64,000 nt of DNA, taken from NCBI GenBank assembly GCA_033026295.1, contig CM065182.1, positions 1,054,001 to 1,118,000 on the forward strand. Reading direction: 5' to 3'. This document shows, piece after piece, positions 33,451 through 45,545 of the stretch; the first letter of the stretch is position 1; each line of letters begins with the position of its first letter. This DNA comes from Channa striata (taxonomy: Eukaryota > Chordata > Actinopteri > Anabantiformes > Channidae). A program made the translations under genes and the position numbers. The notes beneath the pieces are model-generated. The model did no database searches and was not told where the DNA came from. It saw only the letters and a list, made by a program, of their open reading frames with translations.

Positions 33451-33879
33451 ACCCCTTTGTTAGAAGTTGTTCTGCAGAGCAGGTGTTTTTCTCTCACATG
33501 GGTTTTTTTCTGAAACGAAAAAAAAAAATCCACACTTAAAAAAAAAAAAAAAAAGTAAAACGTCGTAGCTAAAATTGACAGATTTTCCCATCTGAGCTTC
33601 AGCTGCAAAAGGATTCAGTTCCTCTGCGGGTCAGAAGATTCTTCCTAAATCACCAAAATAAAACAAAAACACCGAAAAAGAATGCAGACATGCTGACAAG
33701 ACGAAACCTAAACTGTTAGTTCCTGAAACCTGATATAAAAGAGCAGAAAAGCCATGACAGAGGAACAATGCTGCCCGTCCTTCCTTCAGGGGCGTTGGTC
33801 TGAATTTAGATCACGATCATGGATTTCAGCCTACAAACCGTAAGACACGGCTCAGTGTGAAAGAACAGTCTGTAGTAGT

Positions 33880-34095
33880 AAATGGTAAATGTTCTGCACT
33901 TGTGAATCACTTTTCTACCTGTTGGTGCTCAAAGCGTTTTACACGGCTTCGTATCCACCCAGTCACACTCACATTCACACACCGATGGCGGAGCTGCCGC
34001 TCACCGGGTTCAGGGTGACATGTGACCAGGGGAGCCAGGGATTGAACCAACTGTAGGACTGGTGGACAACTGCACTACCAACTGTGCAAGACAGT
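33880..34095. repeat. Dispersed fish repeat (AAATGTTCTGCACTTGT..GCGTTTTACAC type)
   Basis: The ordered phrases GTAAATGGTAAATG, CTCAAAGCGTTTTACAC, CACACCGATGGCGGAGCTGCC and CCAGGGATTGAACC follow a very abundant teleost interspersed repeat. It is non-coding, in rhog intron 1. Confidence 0.65.
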
Positions 34096-36205
34096 AGGGA
34101 ATCGAACCACTGACCCTGTGGTTATAATACTATAAATACTATTCTATACTAGTATAGTATATAGCTGCTAGAATACTAGCAGCTAGTATATATATATTGA
34201 ATTATTTGAGTCTTTGTGGAAGTCTGGATCTGTCTTTGGAGATCCTCAGTCATCCGATGGGGGAGCTACTTCGACAAGTTCAGGAAGGTTTTTCGTGTGC
34301 TGTCAGAGAAGCTTTTTCAGGCCAAACTCAGGGCGGAATTAACTGCTGTGGACCCCCATCATGGGGGCTGTTAGCACAAAGTTAAACTGCCTGGGAACCG
34401 ATGTCAAGACTGTCTCGTACGAAACAGATTTGGAGCGTCGCAGTTCGACGTGTTAAATGAACATCGCTCCAGTTTGAAGTGGACGACTTCTTATTTCATT
34501 TACATAAACGGCAACATGTCGAGATTCACACTTTGACTTCACACTGACACTTAGAGGAAGGCAGCTTTTACACAATGAATGTGTTTCAGTCATTTTCGGC
34601 CTGCTGCAGGTTACTGATCTCAATTCTTCTTCCCTTTTTTGTTCTCATTGCATTTCTTCCTCTCGCAGTCTGAAGCCGTTGAGGCATCGTTCCCCATCGC
34701 ATCTGTCTTTTGAGACGAGCCGGGGTCAGTGCACAGTGCGAGTTACATACTTACAGACGTACACCTGCACGACATACAGGAGAGGTTTTTCCCTTTGTTT
34801 AGTTTCCCCTCAGAGCAATGCGTGGAACAATCAATGACCGGATTCAATCATCACCGAACAATCATTTGACTGATCCAGTTCTGTCTTCTCTATGTGAGAC
34901 TGCAGAAGCGTGTGGTCACTTTGGACGTTTGACCGTGGGCTGAACTGAGTTCTAGGAAGTCCGGATGAGCATTTTCTTGGGACATTTGCAAACACTGTGA
35001 GCATTAACGGATAATGTCAATGAAATCAAAAGGAGCCACGGTGAAGTTCTGTAACAGCCTGATGAGTAACGTTATTCATCTTTGCTTCTGAGAAGCCTTA
35101 TTGGACTTGAAAATATGATCAGGCCTTATGTGATGAAACCACAGACGCAGGCGGGTGCTGAGGCGTTAAACTTAACAACAAATACAACGAGCCGCGTCGT
35201 GCTACAGTCCTGCAGCACGCAACCCTGGTCCTAAAAGTGTCACACACCAAAACAGAAAGGAAGTTCATACATTTACTCCGGTGCTACATTCAAGTACAAT
35301 TTTTGTTTTGTCAAAGTTTCGGAGGGAAACATAGTCACATAAATGATAGCATTATAGATGAAGACGTCACATTTTTTCCTGGGGTGAAATTCACACCCTG
35401 CTACCAAACGTGCAGTTATGGAAATTATCTCCACATTGTCCAGCTGCAACCTTAACTGCACATTTAGCCTCATAAATAACCTTTTTTACAACTACCAAGT
35501 TTCAAAGCTGTGCAGCATTTTCGCAGACATCAGGTCTGTGTTACAACCTGCTCGACTGTGAGACGAAACATTAGAAATCAAACTTAGCCGGAAAATTAGG
35601 AAGTGCAAAATACGGCGAGCGTAACTAGGAGGCCACCTCGGTGTATCGACTTGTAGCAATGAAGCATCAGCGACGGCACATGTGCGACTGTGGCGCGTCC
35701 ACCAATCCTACAGTTGCTGATTTGCGTCGGCCATCAGTGTGTGAGTGTGAATGTGTAAATACAAACGGTGCAGAACATACATTTATACGTGTCTGAGTAA
35801 ATATGGAATCCCATTTTCTCTGTGTAGGCCTTTTTCACTTTGTCTTATTTTAGTCATTCCTCCACAAAACTAGACGTTTTAGCAACCTGACGACATTATT
35901 GTGCGTGTGTATATAAATAATATATTATAAAGCTGTTCAAACTGCAGTCATCACATCAGAGGTGATGCAGTTTTCTTAAGTTGCTGCTTTATTTCAACAT
36001 GAAACCACAATGACTTTTTTTAACCTAAAACTTCCTTTTTTTCTAACTACATCTGAGTTACCAAAGGACAACATTACAACACTTGAACTGTTTCTTCTTT
36101 AGAGTCTCTGAAAATCACCAACCTTTTACATTTAATCTGTGTGAGGTTTTACTATGACCAGTCTACACTGATCTTAGATGGACGGCCTACAGGTTAGGGG
36201 GCTGT
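34096..36205. other. Unannotated part of rhog intron 1
   Basis: No exon, known transposon or long tandem repeat is recognised. It starts with an AT-rich palindromic stretch (TACTAGTATAGTATATAGC) near 34145-34195. Confidence 0.3.
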
Positions 36206-36209
36206 AAGA

Positions 36210-36440
36210 GCTTCGTTTAAAGACACAAAATGTCCCCAAAGAGACAAAAAGAATTTACCACAAACTTTGGAAAACGATCCAAAAGGAAGAATAAATCACC
36301 AACACAAGACAGTTGACAATCATAGACAAAAACAGTGGAGAATGGGGGGGGGGCATTACCAGTATAGAGAAAATATACATTTTCAGGTTGAAAAATAAGC
36401 CACATCATCACAAAGAAATGAAAAATGACCAGAAGTTACG
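36210..36440. repeat. Degenerate AAAGACACAAAATG-type minisatellite
   Basis: Irregular units (AAAGACACAAAATGTCC, AAAGAGACAAAAAGAAT, CAAAGAAATGAAAAATGACC) resemble the array at 4.0-4.2 kb. A G run lies at 36346-36354. Confidence 0.5.
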
Positions 36441-37089
36441 CTAAATGAACCGTCACTCTAAAGGTCAGAGGTCAGAGTCGTCCTCTACACAATGTGGAAA
36501 AGCAGGGAAAAAGTTCCAGCAGGAGTGAGATCAGCCAACCTCCACCCAGAGAGAGAGACGGGAGGAAAGAGGCGAGGGTGGGGTCAGTGTCCCTGGAGTC
36601 TGGGCTGAGCCGCGTTCTCCGTCCAGACATCTGGAGAGAGACGCTGCACTTACTCCTCTGCTGTTCAGCACGTAACACACACGTCGCGTTCGCGCTTCAC
36701 ATTTAACTCGTTGCTGCTCTTGTTTCACGCCGTGTCCTGCAGCAGACACGTGTCAGACTGTGCAGCTTCAAAAAGCAGAACAAATCTTTGAAAGACTCTG
36801 GCACATTGAAATATGTATCTAAACTCCGTCGTGTTATTACTTAGTGATTTCTATCATTTTCTTTGATTTGTTCTGTTGTTGCTCTCAGAAAAGTTGCCCA
36901 GACTCAAACTGGGCGACGCGAACATGACCTGGGGCTGGATCTCCAGCGATTACAGGACAACTTCCCTGTACATGTATGTGCAAACGTTTATGTGATCAAT
37001 GTGGCGAAAATAAAGGTTCTTCTTCTATACAGACTTATTCTTTGAGAAATTTGACAGTTGGAAATGATTTTTACTATCGTACTTTGTGA

Positions 37090-37900
37090 CTTAGACATGA
37101 CTCCATCATGTGATAATTCCATACGTCCATGATGAGCATTCGGACTCAGACTGACTTGGACTTGATCTATTCAGACTTGACTGTCATTAACTGGACACGA
37201 CCTTCACAACTCAAGCCTGACCTCTGTAACTTGGACCTGACCACTGTCACTCAAACTCGACCTACAGTATGTCAGACGTCACCATGACTCAAACAGGATC
37301 TACGATTGGTACATGACCTTTGTGACTCACACTTGGTCTTTGTGAGCATGAGCATGATCTCAGACCCAGTCAAGGACAATGTACAGATTCACTCTGATGA
37401 CCACGACACAACCTTAGTGACATACTTCTGGTGATTTGGACACAATCTGGGTTACTCTGACTTCAGTGACTGGGTTCTGGGTTCTGGGTTCTGTACTGTA
37501 AACCTGGCGTGCTTGATTCACCATAGTCTTGCACATTTCCTGGGACCTGGGAAAATTTAGATTTAACAGTGACCTCTGTGGCTCCAGTTCGATGATTTGG
37601 TGATTAAAATGTCACCTCAGAAATCAAGCACACTACAGCCTCTCTGAGTGATAGAGATAAGACAACGGTAAATTGAAGGCGTAGGCAACTCGACTCGATC
37701 CAACGTAACCACGATCTGAATGACTGTAGACGTAATGTGAACTCTAGCTCAAACACTAGATGCAAACATGACTTGACTGTGAATGGCTCTAACACAATGT
37801 GGGCGCCTCAGACATGGTTTTGGTGATTCCAGCTTGGTGACATGGGGACCTGAACATCACCTCCTGGATTCAAACCAGCTTTGGTTTGAAACACCAAGCC
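37090..37900. repeat. Degenerate GACTTGGACCTGACC minisatellite
   Basis: Units of roughly 25-30 bases (CAGACTTGACTGTCATTAAC, AACTTGGACCTGACCACTGTC, GACTCACACTTGGTC) are dense to about 37400 and fade after that. They are related in wording to the 9.3-10.4 kb array. Non-coding. Confidence 0.55.
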
Positions 37901-39697
37901 AGGTTCGGTGGCTCTGACTTCAAACTTACAGCTTTAGATCAGAAACGTACAACACGTTGGACGTTTGGAGCCATTTGAGGAGCATAGTTGCAGAGGTTGA
38001 ATCCAGTGAGTGAAAAACAATATTGATTTAGCTAAACTGACGTTGTACTTGAAGTTGACTGGTGTAGCGGAAACAGTTGACAGTAAAACAGAGTTTAACA
38101 TCTAATCATCTCAATGATGGTAATGTTATAGGAGGATAAATACTACTACTACTGGATCTTTTGTGGATTTATCTTGTAAAATTTGAGACCGATGCCAAAA
38201 AAGAGAAAAGACGACACAAACTTGTGACGTGAATGTAAAGTGTGTAAAATGTGAACGCATTCACACTCGTGCTGGTATTCAAATCTTCGAGCGTGCGTTT
38301 GAATGTGTGTGCGTGCAGGATAACATCTCTGTTTTGTTTGCAGACCGTTTCCTTCTGCAGCCATCATTTCCATAAACCCAAATACCGGCACATGCCAAAC
38401 TCTCTCCCTCCTCTGTGTCTGCAGTCAGATGATGGGACGTCACATGTGTCTGAACCAACTGTGTTAACTGAAGGAAGCTGAAGTGTCTCTGACAGCTGGG
38501 GCAGGAAGAGTTAACCAACCGGAGCCTCTGAAGGTAACCTGGTCTTGTGTACTGCCGACATACGACAAAGCAAAGTTAATCCCAAGTTAGGAAATCACAA
38601 ACTGCCAAAACACTCTAGGAAAGGTGAACAACAGGAAAAAGGCTGTTTGTTAGAACACGCCGGATTAGACAAGCACTCGAGTATAAGTAACAAGAAACTA
38701 ATCAGGAGCTGATCATGAAGAAAACGACTGTAGATAATGACGGGTTAGACCCAGATCACACACACACGGTCAATTACTGTTGTTGCCCTGATGGCTAAAC
38801 TAAAGCTCACGGAACATTTTTCTATATTATTTAACCACAGATTAGTTATCTAACATATGCAGAAAAATGGGAGGTACCTGCTCTAGTTTTGATTGACAGC
38901 GAACGCTCTCTCACATACTTTAAACGCCAAGTTTTTGTCTTTACATCAATTTTCTGAACATTTCTCGCCAAATTTTGGCACATCACACCGCGTAAGTTAT
39001 TACGTTGTGCCTTGTTATCTACGGTTTTTGACTAGTGGCTAACAAGCTGCCTCATGAGGAATCAACATTTAGTTCATAAGTAACAAACCAGAAGTAGGAG
39101 GGTTCACAAAAACATATTAATATGATACATTTACATACAAGACCCACTAATCAAACACATTGTGAGTAATGATTCTATGAGCAGAGATTCATTCAAAAAT
39201 CACTCAGATTCAAAGAGTCAGTGTTTCTTTGCGTCTATTACTTAACACAAAAAAACACTGTGTAAGAACTTTAACATCATGTTGTATTGATTTTAACAGA
39301 CTGGTTGGTGTGTAGTGTAGAAATTGTTGGTAAGTGTGAGCGAGCCTGGGCTCTTTTGCCTGAGTTGAGTCTAAAACACCAAAAAGGTTCTTCCAGTTTC
39401 ATTATTGAGCCAATCAAAAGTAGGTAATTATTTTTAAATGTTGCCAGTGAACAAATAAGTAGTTTAGATCTGGATGATTCCTGGGTAAGTAATGAAGGTG
39501 GTGTAAGGTTCCCCCAGCACTTAAATAAATATAGAACAGCCTGAATTATTGTTGAACATGACAAACATTAACGATTGAGTTACGGAGCTCGTAGAGAAAC
39601 AGACAATGTGCTTCACAATTTAGGATCAAATCAATACAATCGTCAAATAATTACAGATTGTCTTCCATAAGGCTTGAGACTGAAATGTGTGTTGCAG
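37901..39697. other. Unannotated 3' part of rhog intron 1
   Basis: No coding exon or recognisable mobile element is seen. The stretch ends at the TTGCAG acceptor before the first coding exon of rhog. Confidence 0.3.
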
Positions 39698-39721
39698 GTT
39701 GCTGAGAGGTCAGAAGTCATC

Positions 39722-42515
39722 ATGCAGACGATAAAGTGTGTGGTTGTAGGCGATGGTGCTGTGGGGAAGACGTGCCTGCTCATCTCCTACACCACTGGAG
39801 CCTTCCCCAAAGAGTACATCCCTACTGTGTTTGACAACTACAGCAGCCAGGTGTGTGTGTGTGCGGCGCTGAAACTAAGAAATGCTTCCATTATTAATTA
39901 TTCTGCTAATGAAATAGCTTTTACTTTTGTAGTAGAAGAAGTGCTCCGACCTTTGACCTCAGTAAAAAAACGCAGTTACAAGTGCTGCCTTCAGTCACTG
40001 GTGAAATGAAATATGCCGTGTAAATATAATATAGCTGGTTGTAAAGGTGGAATGAATTTTATTTTTAAGCTGTGTTGGTCATTGTATAAGGATACATCAC
40101 AATTTGTTGGTGATGAAGTGACTCAGAAGTCACTACAGTACTTCTGAATGCATATACATTTACAAAGACTTCAGTATTTATTTCTTAAATATCTTAAAAA
40201 TGAATTAGTTTCTACTTTCATTTTGGGTTGTTGTGGCGAAAAAGACCATTTTCCTTCTATGTCAAATCAAATTTAAATTTCTATTTATACGATTTGAATT
40301 TATAAGATTCCCCGTTTATCAGTGCTCAGACAAAGTGGCAGAGACGTTTAGATTCGGCTTCTTTAACGCGTCTTTGATAAACTGCTCAGAGCGTCCCCAC
40401 TGCTGGCAAACGGTGCTGCATGTGCAAATATAGGTTAATTAATAAGAACGATGGTCGTAGACGACAGGCGAGGAGGGGCCGATACCTCGGATCAGCTTGG
40501 AACGGCTCTAAACCTGCACATGTACTTCCTGGTAACTGCGTGCTGTATCGAGCGTGGTGCAGGTCTGATTTATCAAAATGGAACTTGATAACCTAACCCT
40601 TACCCACTTTTGCATATGTAAAAAGCCATGACAACAGTAGAGGAAGTAACTATATGTTGTGCTTTTGTGTTGAGATCACAGCAGAAAAACAGCAGCGGCA
40701 CAAACACACAGTCGCTGGTTTGTTAGCAGAACGAGCTCCATGAGTTCCCCTGGAACCTGATGGGTCTGGGACATGTTAGGCATCCGTTCTCGAGGTTGTT
40801 GGATGCAAAAAATACAAAAACAAGGATCAGAACAACTTTGACAAGAGGCCAAACTGTGATGAGTAGATGACACTGCAGCTCGGAAACAGCAGGTCTTGTG
40901 GGGTGTTTGGTGTGGAGGGAACCAACAAAGGTTCAAGGAAGGACAAAGAGTAAATGGGTGTCCGACATTCACTCATACGCAGTTTATTCTCTGGGACGTA
41001 CACTGCAGCATGGTACATGTAGGAAAGTAATGACTATTGGCTTGTGCTAAGGTTCTTTTAAAGATAAGTGGAAATAAATGTACGGCTGTGTTAATTTGTC
41101 ATCAGCTTCTGCTATAACGTCCGGGGGAGTAACAAAAAGTAACGGCACTGTTTGCAGTTTCCTAGATTTCTGCATTAAACGGGTCACGAAAGGACGTGAT
41201 CCTCTGATTATGCTCAGCAGTTGGTTTCTTTTGTAGAATGTTCCGAAGGAAAGAAAAACAAGGAAATACTAAATCCCAGTTACCTACTAGGAACCAGGTA
41301 CTGTAGAAGAGCGATGTTGGACTGGGACACTGTCATAGGACAGAGGAGACATGTGGTGTACCTGATAATGTTGCTTAAGCTGCATCCGAAGTAAACAATG
41401 TTTTCTGATGGTTTCAGGTGACGGTGGACGAAAGGATCATCAGCCTGAACCTGTGGGACACGGCGGGTCAGGAGGAGTACGACCGGCTGAGGACGCTGTC
41501 CTACCCACAGACCAACGTCTTCATCATCTGCTTCTCCATCTCGAGCCCGGCCTCCTACGAGAACGTCAAACACAAGTGGCATCCAGAGGTGCAAATCTAC
41601 CCAGCAACATTTAAAGTGTCATCTAATTTCGTAGACCAGTTGCCAATAAAATGGTTCCTATTGATATTTCAATGCAGGCACTATATTGAGAATTTACGTT
41701 CAAGGTGCAGTGTGTTTTACCGGTGTTATTGGAGACTCTGACCTGAAGTGTGCTGGCGTTCGCCCCTTCCACAGGCGACCCAGTCCTCGTGCAGCAGTCA
41801 GGGCAGGAGGTGTTCACCCCTCTGCTGCGTCACTACAACAAACTGACTGTAGGGTTGGAATCAAGAATCAACCAACAGCTATTGTCCTTAGTGAGGAGTC
41901 GGCCACACTGAAGAGTAGAGCTTAGTGGGCGACTTTTCGTGCTAGTCCTCTCATTCTCAAGTTGAACGATCTGTAAAGTGAAATTTATAGGGACACTATT
42001 TATGGGGTTATTTTCTTTGAGTGTGAATTTTGACAGATTTTGGCACAAATAAACTGTTAGTACAGGTCCCACACAATTTTATTCTCACCTTCTTCTCACC
42101 TACATTTAAATACCAGAGGAACCAATTGACTTTAGATATAAATATTGTAATAGGGACAATTCACACATTTTTTTCTGTGTTTCCAGGCTCCGCGACTGTA
42201 GTAAAGTCCCTCTCTCGTTTACTGTATTTTCATCATCAGGTGACTCACCATTGTCCTGGTGTCCCCATCCTCCTGGTCGGCACAAAGAGTGACCTCAGAA
42301 ACGACGCTGAGACCCAGAGGAAGCTGAAGGACCAGAACCAGACGCCTGTCACCAACCAGCAGGGTGTCGCCCTCGCCCGGCAGATCCACGCCGTGCGCTA
42401 CATGGAGTGTTCGGCTCTCAACCAGGATGGCATTAAGGACGTGTTCGCCGAGGCCGTGAGGGCCTACCTCAACCCACAGCCCACTGTCGTCAAGAAACCC
42501 TGCGTGCTGCTGTAG
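39722..42515 (+). CDS. rhog: Rho-family GTPase RhoG, three coding exons, 191 aa
   Basis: Exons 39722-39850, 41418-41588 and 42240-42515 join in phase 0 to give 191 aa, the usual RhoG length. RhoG is a membrane-anchored switch that acts through ELMO/DOCK to activate Rac and remodel actin. Visible: P-loop GDGAVGKT (10-17), switch I IPTVFDNY, DTAGQ (57-61, catalytic Gln61 present), TKSD, CSAL and the terminal CVLL box expected to be geranylgeranylated. LSYPQTNVF, YENVKHKWHPE and FAEAVRAYLNP match human RhoG rather than Rac or Cdc42. The first coding exon begins after an acceptor at 39697, so a non-coding exon lies upstream. An in-frame ATG at 39674 precedes the acceptor and is not used in this model. 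Both introns are flanked by AGGTG on each side. Fish have several rhog copies and I cannot name the paralogue. Confidence 0.95.
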
Positions 42516-44600
42516 GACCGAGCCATGACCCGGGTTTGAATCGGGCTGATTTGTGGCCAAACTGCCTGAGAAACTGAAAATTTATATTGAAAATGTGTTT
42601 TTTGATGTTTGGTTAGAATTTTATCTTTGAAGAAAGAAGGTAGTCTTTGGCTTGGAGTTCAAATTAAGGGGAGCCTGTTGAGTTTGAGCAGAACGGGGAT
42701 CTGGAAAAAAATGGAAAACGACCAACTATTGTCTTAGAGCATTTCGAATGTTGCAATGAATGAAATTTGCTTTAAAATTCCCACAAACGTGCGCATTTCT
42801 GTACAAATGCAGAATTTGCCTGGTCACATTTAAAGTTTCAGTTGACAGATGTACAGCATCAGGAGGACCTTAGTCTGGGTTGGACAGGGTTAGATTCAGT
42901 GCGACGTACATTTCCAGATGTTCATCATAACATGTACTTACAAATTATGGATTTTAAAAAAAGGTGGAGTGTAGCTAACACATTAGCTAACACTGGGTAG
43001 CGAGTTTAGTTGGCTTCTGATAAAAAGGCTGAAAAAGTATCACTGGAGAAAAGTTAATATTAACCAGTGAAAAGCTGCGTGGCCACTCAGCAGATGGACA
43101 GAATGTTCTACACAACTGCCGGATCCAGAAAGCAGGTGTAAGAAACTGAAGGACGTGTCAAACAGCCGAAGACAACTGGGTTACGCATGATGACAGGAAA
43201 CAGCTGCACTGAGGAGACACGTTTTATCAGGTTCGTCCAAACCATCAGAAATTGAAGCAGTGGCAGGAGTAATTTCAGGCGACATCTCGCTACGCGTATT
43301 CGCTTGCTTGGTCAGCTAGTCATGCATACACACGGTCAGCGCTGTGTGAAAGAATGAGGCCATTACTCCTTCCATTCTGGCTTCCAACGGTAAACGATGT
43401 AGCCTGATGCGATTCGTCTTCGCGTCCCATTTTCACTCCAGCTAACGCTAAAAAGGGGCTACACAGCCGCACGCGCCTGAGAATGATGTGGGTTTGACAA
43501 CTAGAGCTAGTGGTTGTGAGTCTGATCACTTCAGGGTTCAGAGGTCAAACAGCATAATACAGTAATTAGTTGTGGGCTGTGACACGCAGCCTCACTGACG
43601 CCATTAAGGTACTGTTAGCCACTTTTAGCAAATTGCAGCAATTTGTGGAAAAAAAACCAAGCACACTCTCTCAGCCGTCAAATGTTTTTTTTTTTCTCAG
43701 CGATTTCGACTTCTGCAGTCCGTTGAGAATAAACATCCATAAGCTCGTTTTTAGGTTTTCTCCGGCTGCACAGTAATTCAGCTTAATGTAAGATGCACAC
43801 GGCCTGAACGGCTGACCACAGCAGAACTCACTGGATCCGTGGCAGACGTTCCATTCACGTCCACTAAAGCATTATGGGATGTGTAGTGCTCAGGAAAAAC
43901 TGGTTCGTAGCACGATTCTAAAAAAGAAGAGTAATAAAATAAACAAATAAATATGAATGCAAATACATGTTGACAAAATAGGTTTTTATATGTGCATCAG
44001 TGTGAGAATGGCTGGGTTGGACAGGAAGTAGCTCTGGTGGAGTCATGCACCGATGTAAATAGAAAAAAGGAAGTAAAAAAAATTCATGAAACTGAGAATT
44101 TACCATAACTGCAGATCAACACACAGAAAGAGAGAGTGTTTAAAAGCATAAACTCTGGGAGCAAATTGCAAATGCACTGAAAAACATGTTTGACACGTTC
44201 ATTTTTTCCTAAAAACTCTACGTTACAACATAAATTATTATTGTCTTTCATTTTGTAGAAATAATACCTAAAGCCTTTGAGAGTTTTTGGAAGCAGTAAT
44301 GCAGTTTACTAAACAGGCTCCCGTTTGTCACTGTTACTAGATCTTTGAGAAGCTTTGAGAAATGTTTTTTTGTTGATTTGACATTTTTATTAATTTACTG
44401 TATTTTATTTAAATGTGACAATGCATTTAAAATAATGTTCATACAGTACATCTGCCTGTTGTCTTTTATTCAGCACAAAAGTTATTATTTCAATATTATT
44501 TAATCCACGTTTAGCCAGTAGACATGTTACTTTTTGATCACGAGTAACTAAAAATGACCATAAAAATAAACAAATAAAAACTGATATCTGTGATATCATT
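42516..44600. other. rhog 3' UTR and intergenic DNA
   Basis: No further exon is recognised. Candidate plus-strand poly(A) signals are AATAAA at 43728-43733 and a cluster near 43928-43945. Which one is used cannot be read from sequence alone. Confidence 0.35.
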
Positions 44601-44604
44601 TTAG

Positions 44605-44885
44605 CCCATTCCTCGCAGCATCATTGTTCCGAGTCCATCAGATTTCTTTGTCTTGCCATGTACAGCCTTCTTCAAATCCACGCGCAGCTTTTCAATCATA
44701 TTTAGGTCTGCGGACTGGGACATCCATGGTGAAACATTCACCTTGTCCTTCATTTTACTGCCTCTTCATTTTTAGCTTTCGGATGGAGGCTTGACTTTAA
44801 CGTTTTCTGATGCTGGGCGACATTTGTTCTTCCATCCACTCGATGTAGACCAACACCCCAAACGTCAGGGAGCCTTTATGAGTAA
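44605..44885 (-). mobile_element. Second decayed Tc1-like transposase fragment
   Basis: Minus-strand translation gives WMSQSADLNMIEKLRVDLKK and then AVHGK, a clear decayed copy of the W.SQSPDLNPIE.LW..LK..V block that holds the last catalytic acidic residues of Tc1-type transposases. Upstream parts are frameshifted. No terminal repeats were identified. Confidence 0.65.
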
Positions 44886-45229
44886 AGGGACGGAATTATG
44901 ACGGACTTGGATCGTAGCTGAAGCTTCAGGCCTGTGAGTGTCTCTTCCTGCTGTTTTTTTGTGGAGGTGTCGTTTTGTTAAGGTAAATTATTACATGGGG
45001 AAGTGAGTTTAATAAATGACCAGCAGGCAAATAACTTCCACAAATGATCAAAGAACTTTTATGCTGTCAGATAATAAAATAATCATATTCACAAAGGCCT
45101 CCATGTTTCCACTGAGAGTAGAGATAAGAGTATTATTGTAGCGACCAGGGCAACTGAAAATTTTATTGAATTGACTAAACAATTTATTATTTCTCTGTAG
45201 ACAAATTCATTATTTCATCTCTGAAACTA

Positions 45230-45545
45230 CTGATGATTTTGTCTTTTTTTTTTGTTTTGTCTCGTGAACATTTGTACGTCTTTGTGGCTGTTTTGAGGCC
45301 CTTTTTCATTTTGCATCTTCATCTTCTGCGGTTGTTTTGCTTATTGTTTGGTTTACATTCTGAGTTATCGTTTCTTTTTCTAGAGTCTATGTTTCTGTGG
45401 TTAATTTGGCGTCTCTCTCTGGTAGCTTCCTATCCCTTTGTCTTTCGCTGTTTCCTGTCTCTCTGTGCACACTTTGCATCATTTGTGATCATCGTGAGGC
45501 TCTTTGTGGTCTCACAATGGTCCTGGGTCTGTATTCACTCAGACT
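45230..45545. repeat. Degenerate TGTCTCTTTGTGG minisatellite
   Basis: Diverged units such as CGTCTTTGTGGCTGTTTTGAGG, CCCTTTGTCTTTCGC and GAGGCTCTTTGTGG form a T-rich array of a type common in fish genomes. The long hydrophobic frame across it is a by-product of T-rich DNA. Confidence 0.5.

Noticed and set aside
39851..40009. Read-through of rhog exon 1 to a 111-aa frame
   Set aside because: The frame leaves RhoG homology exactly at the CAG/GTGTGT donor.
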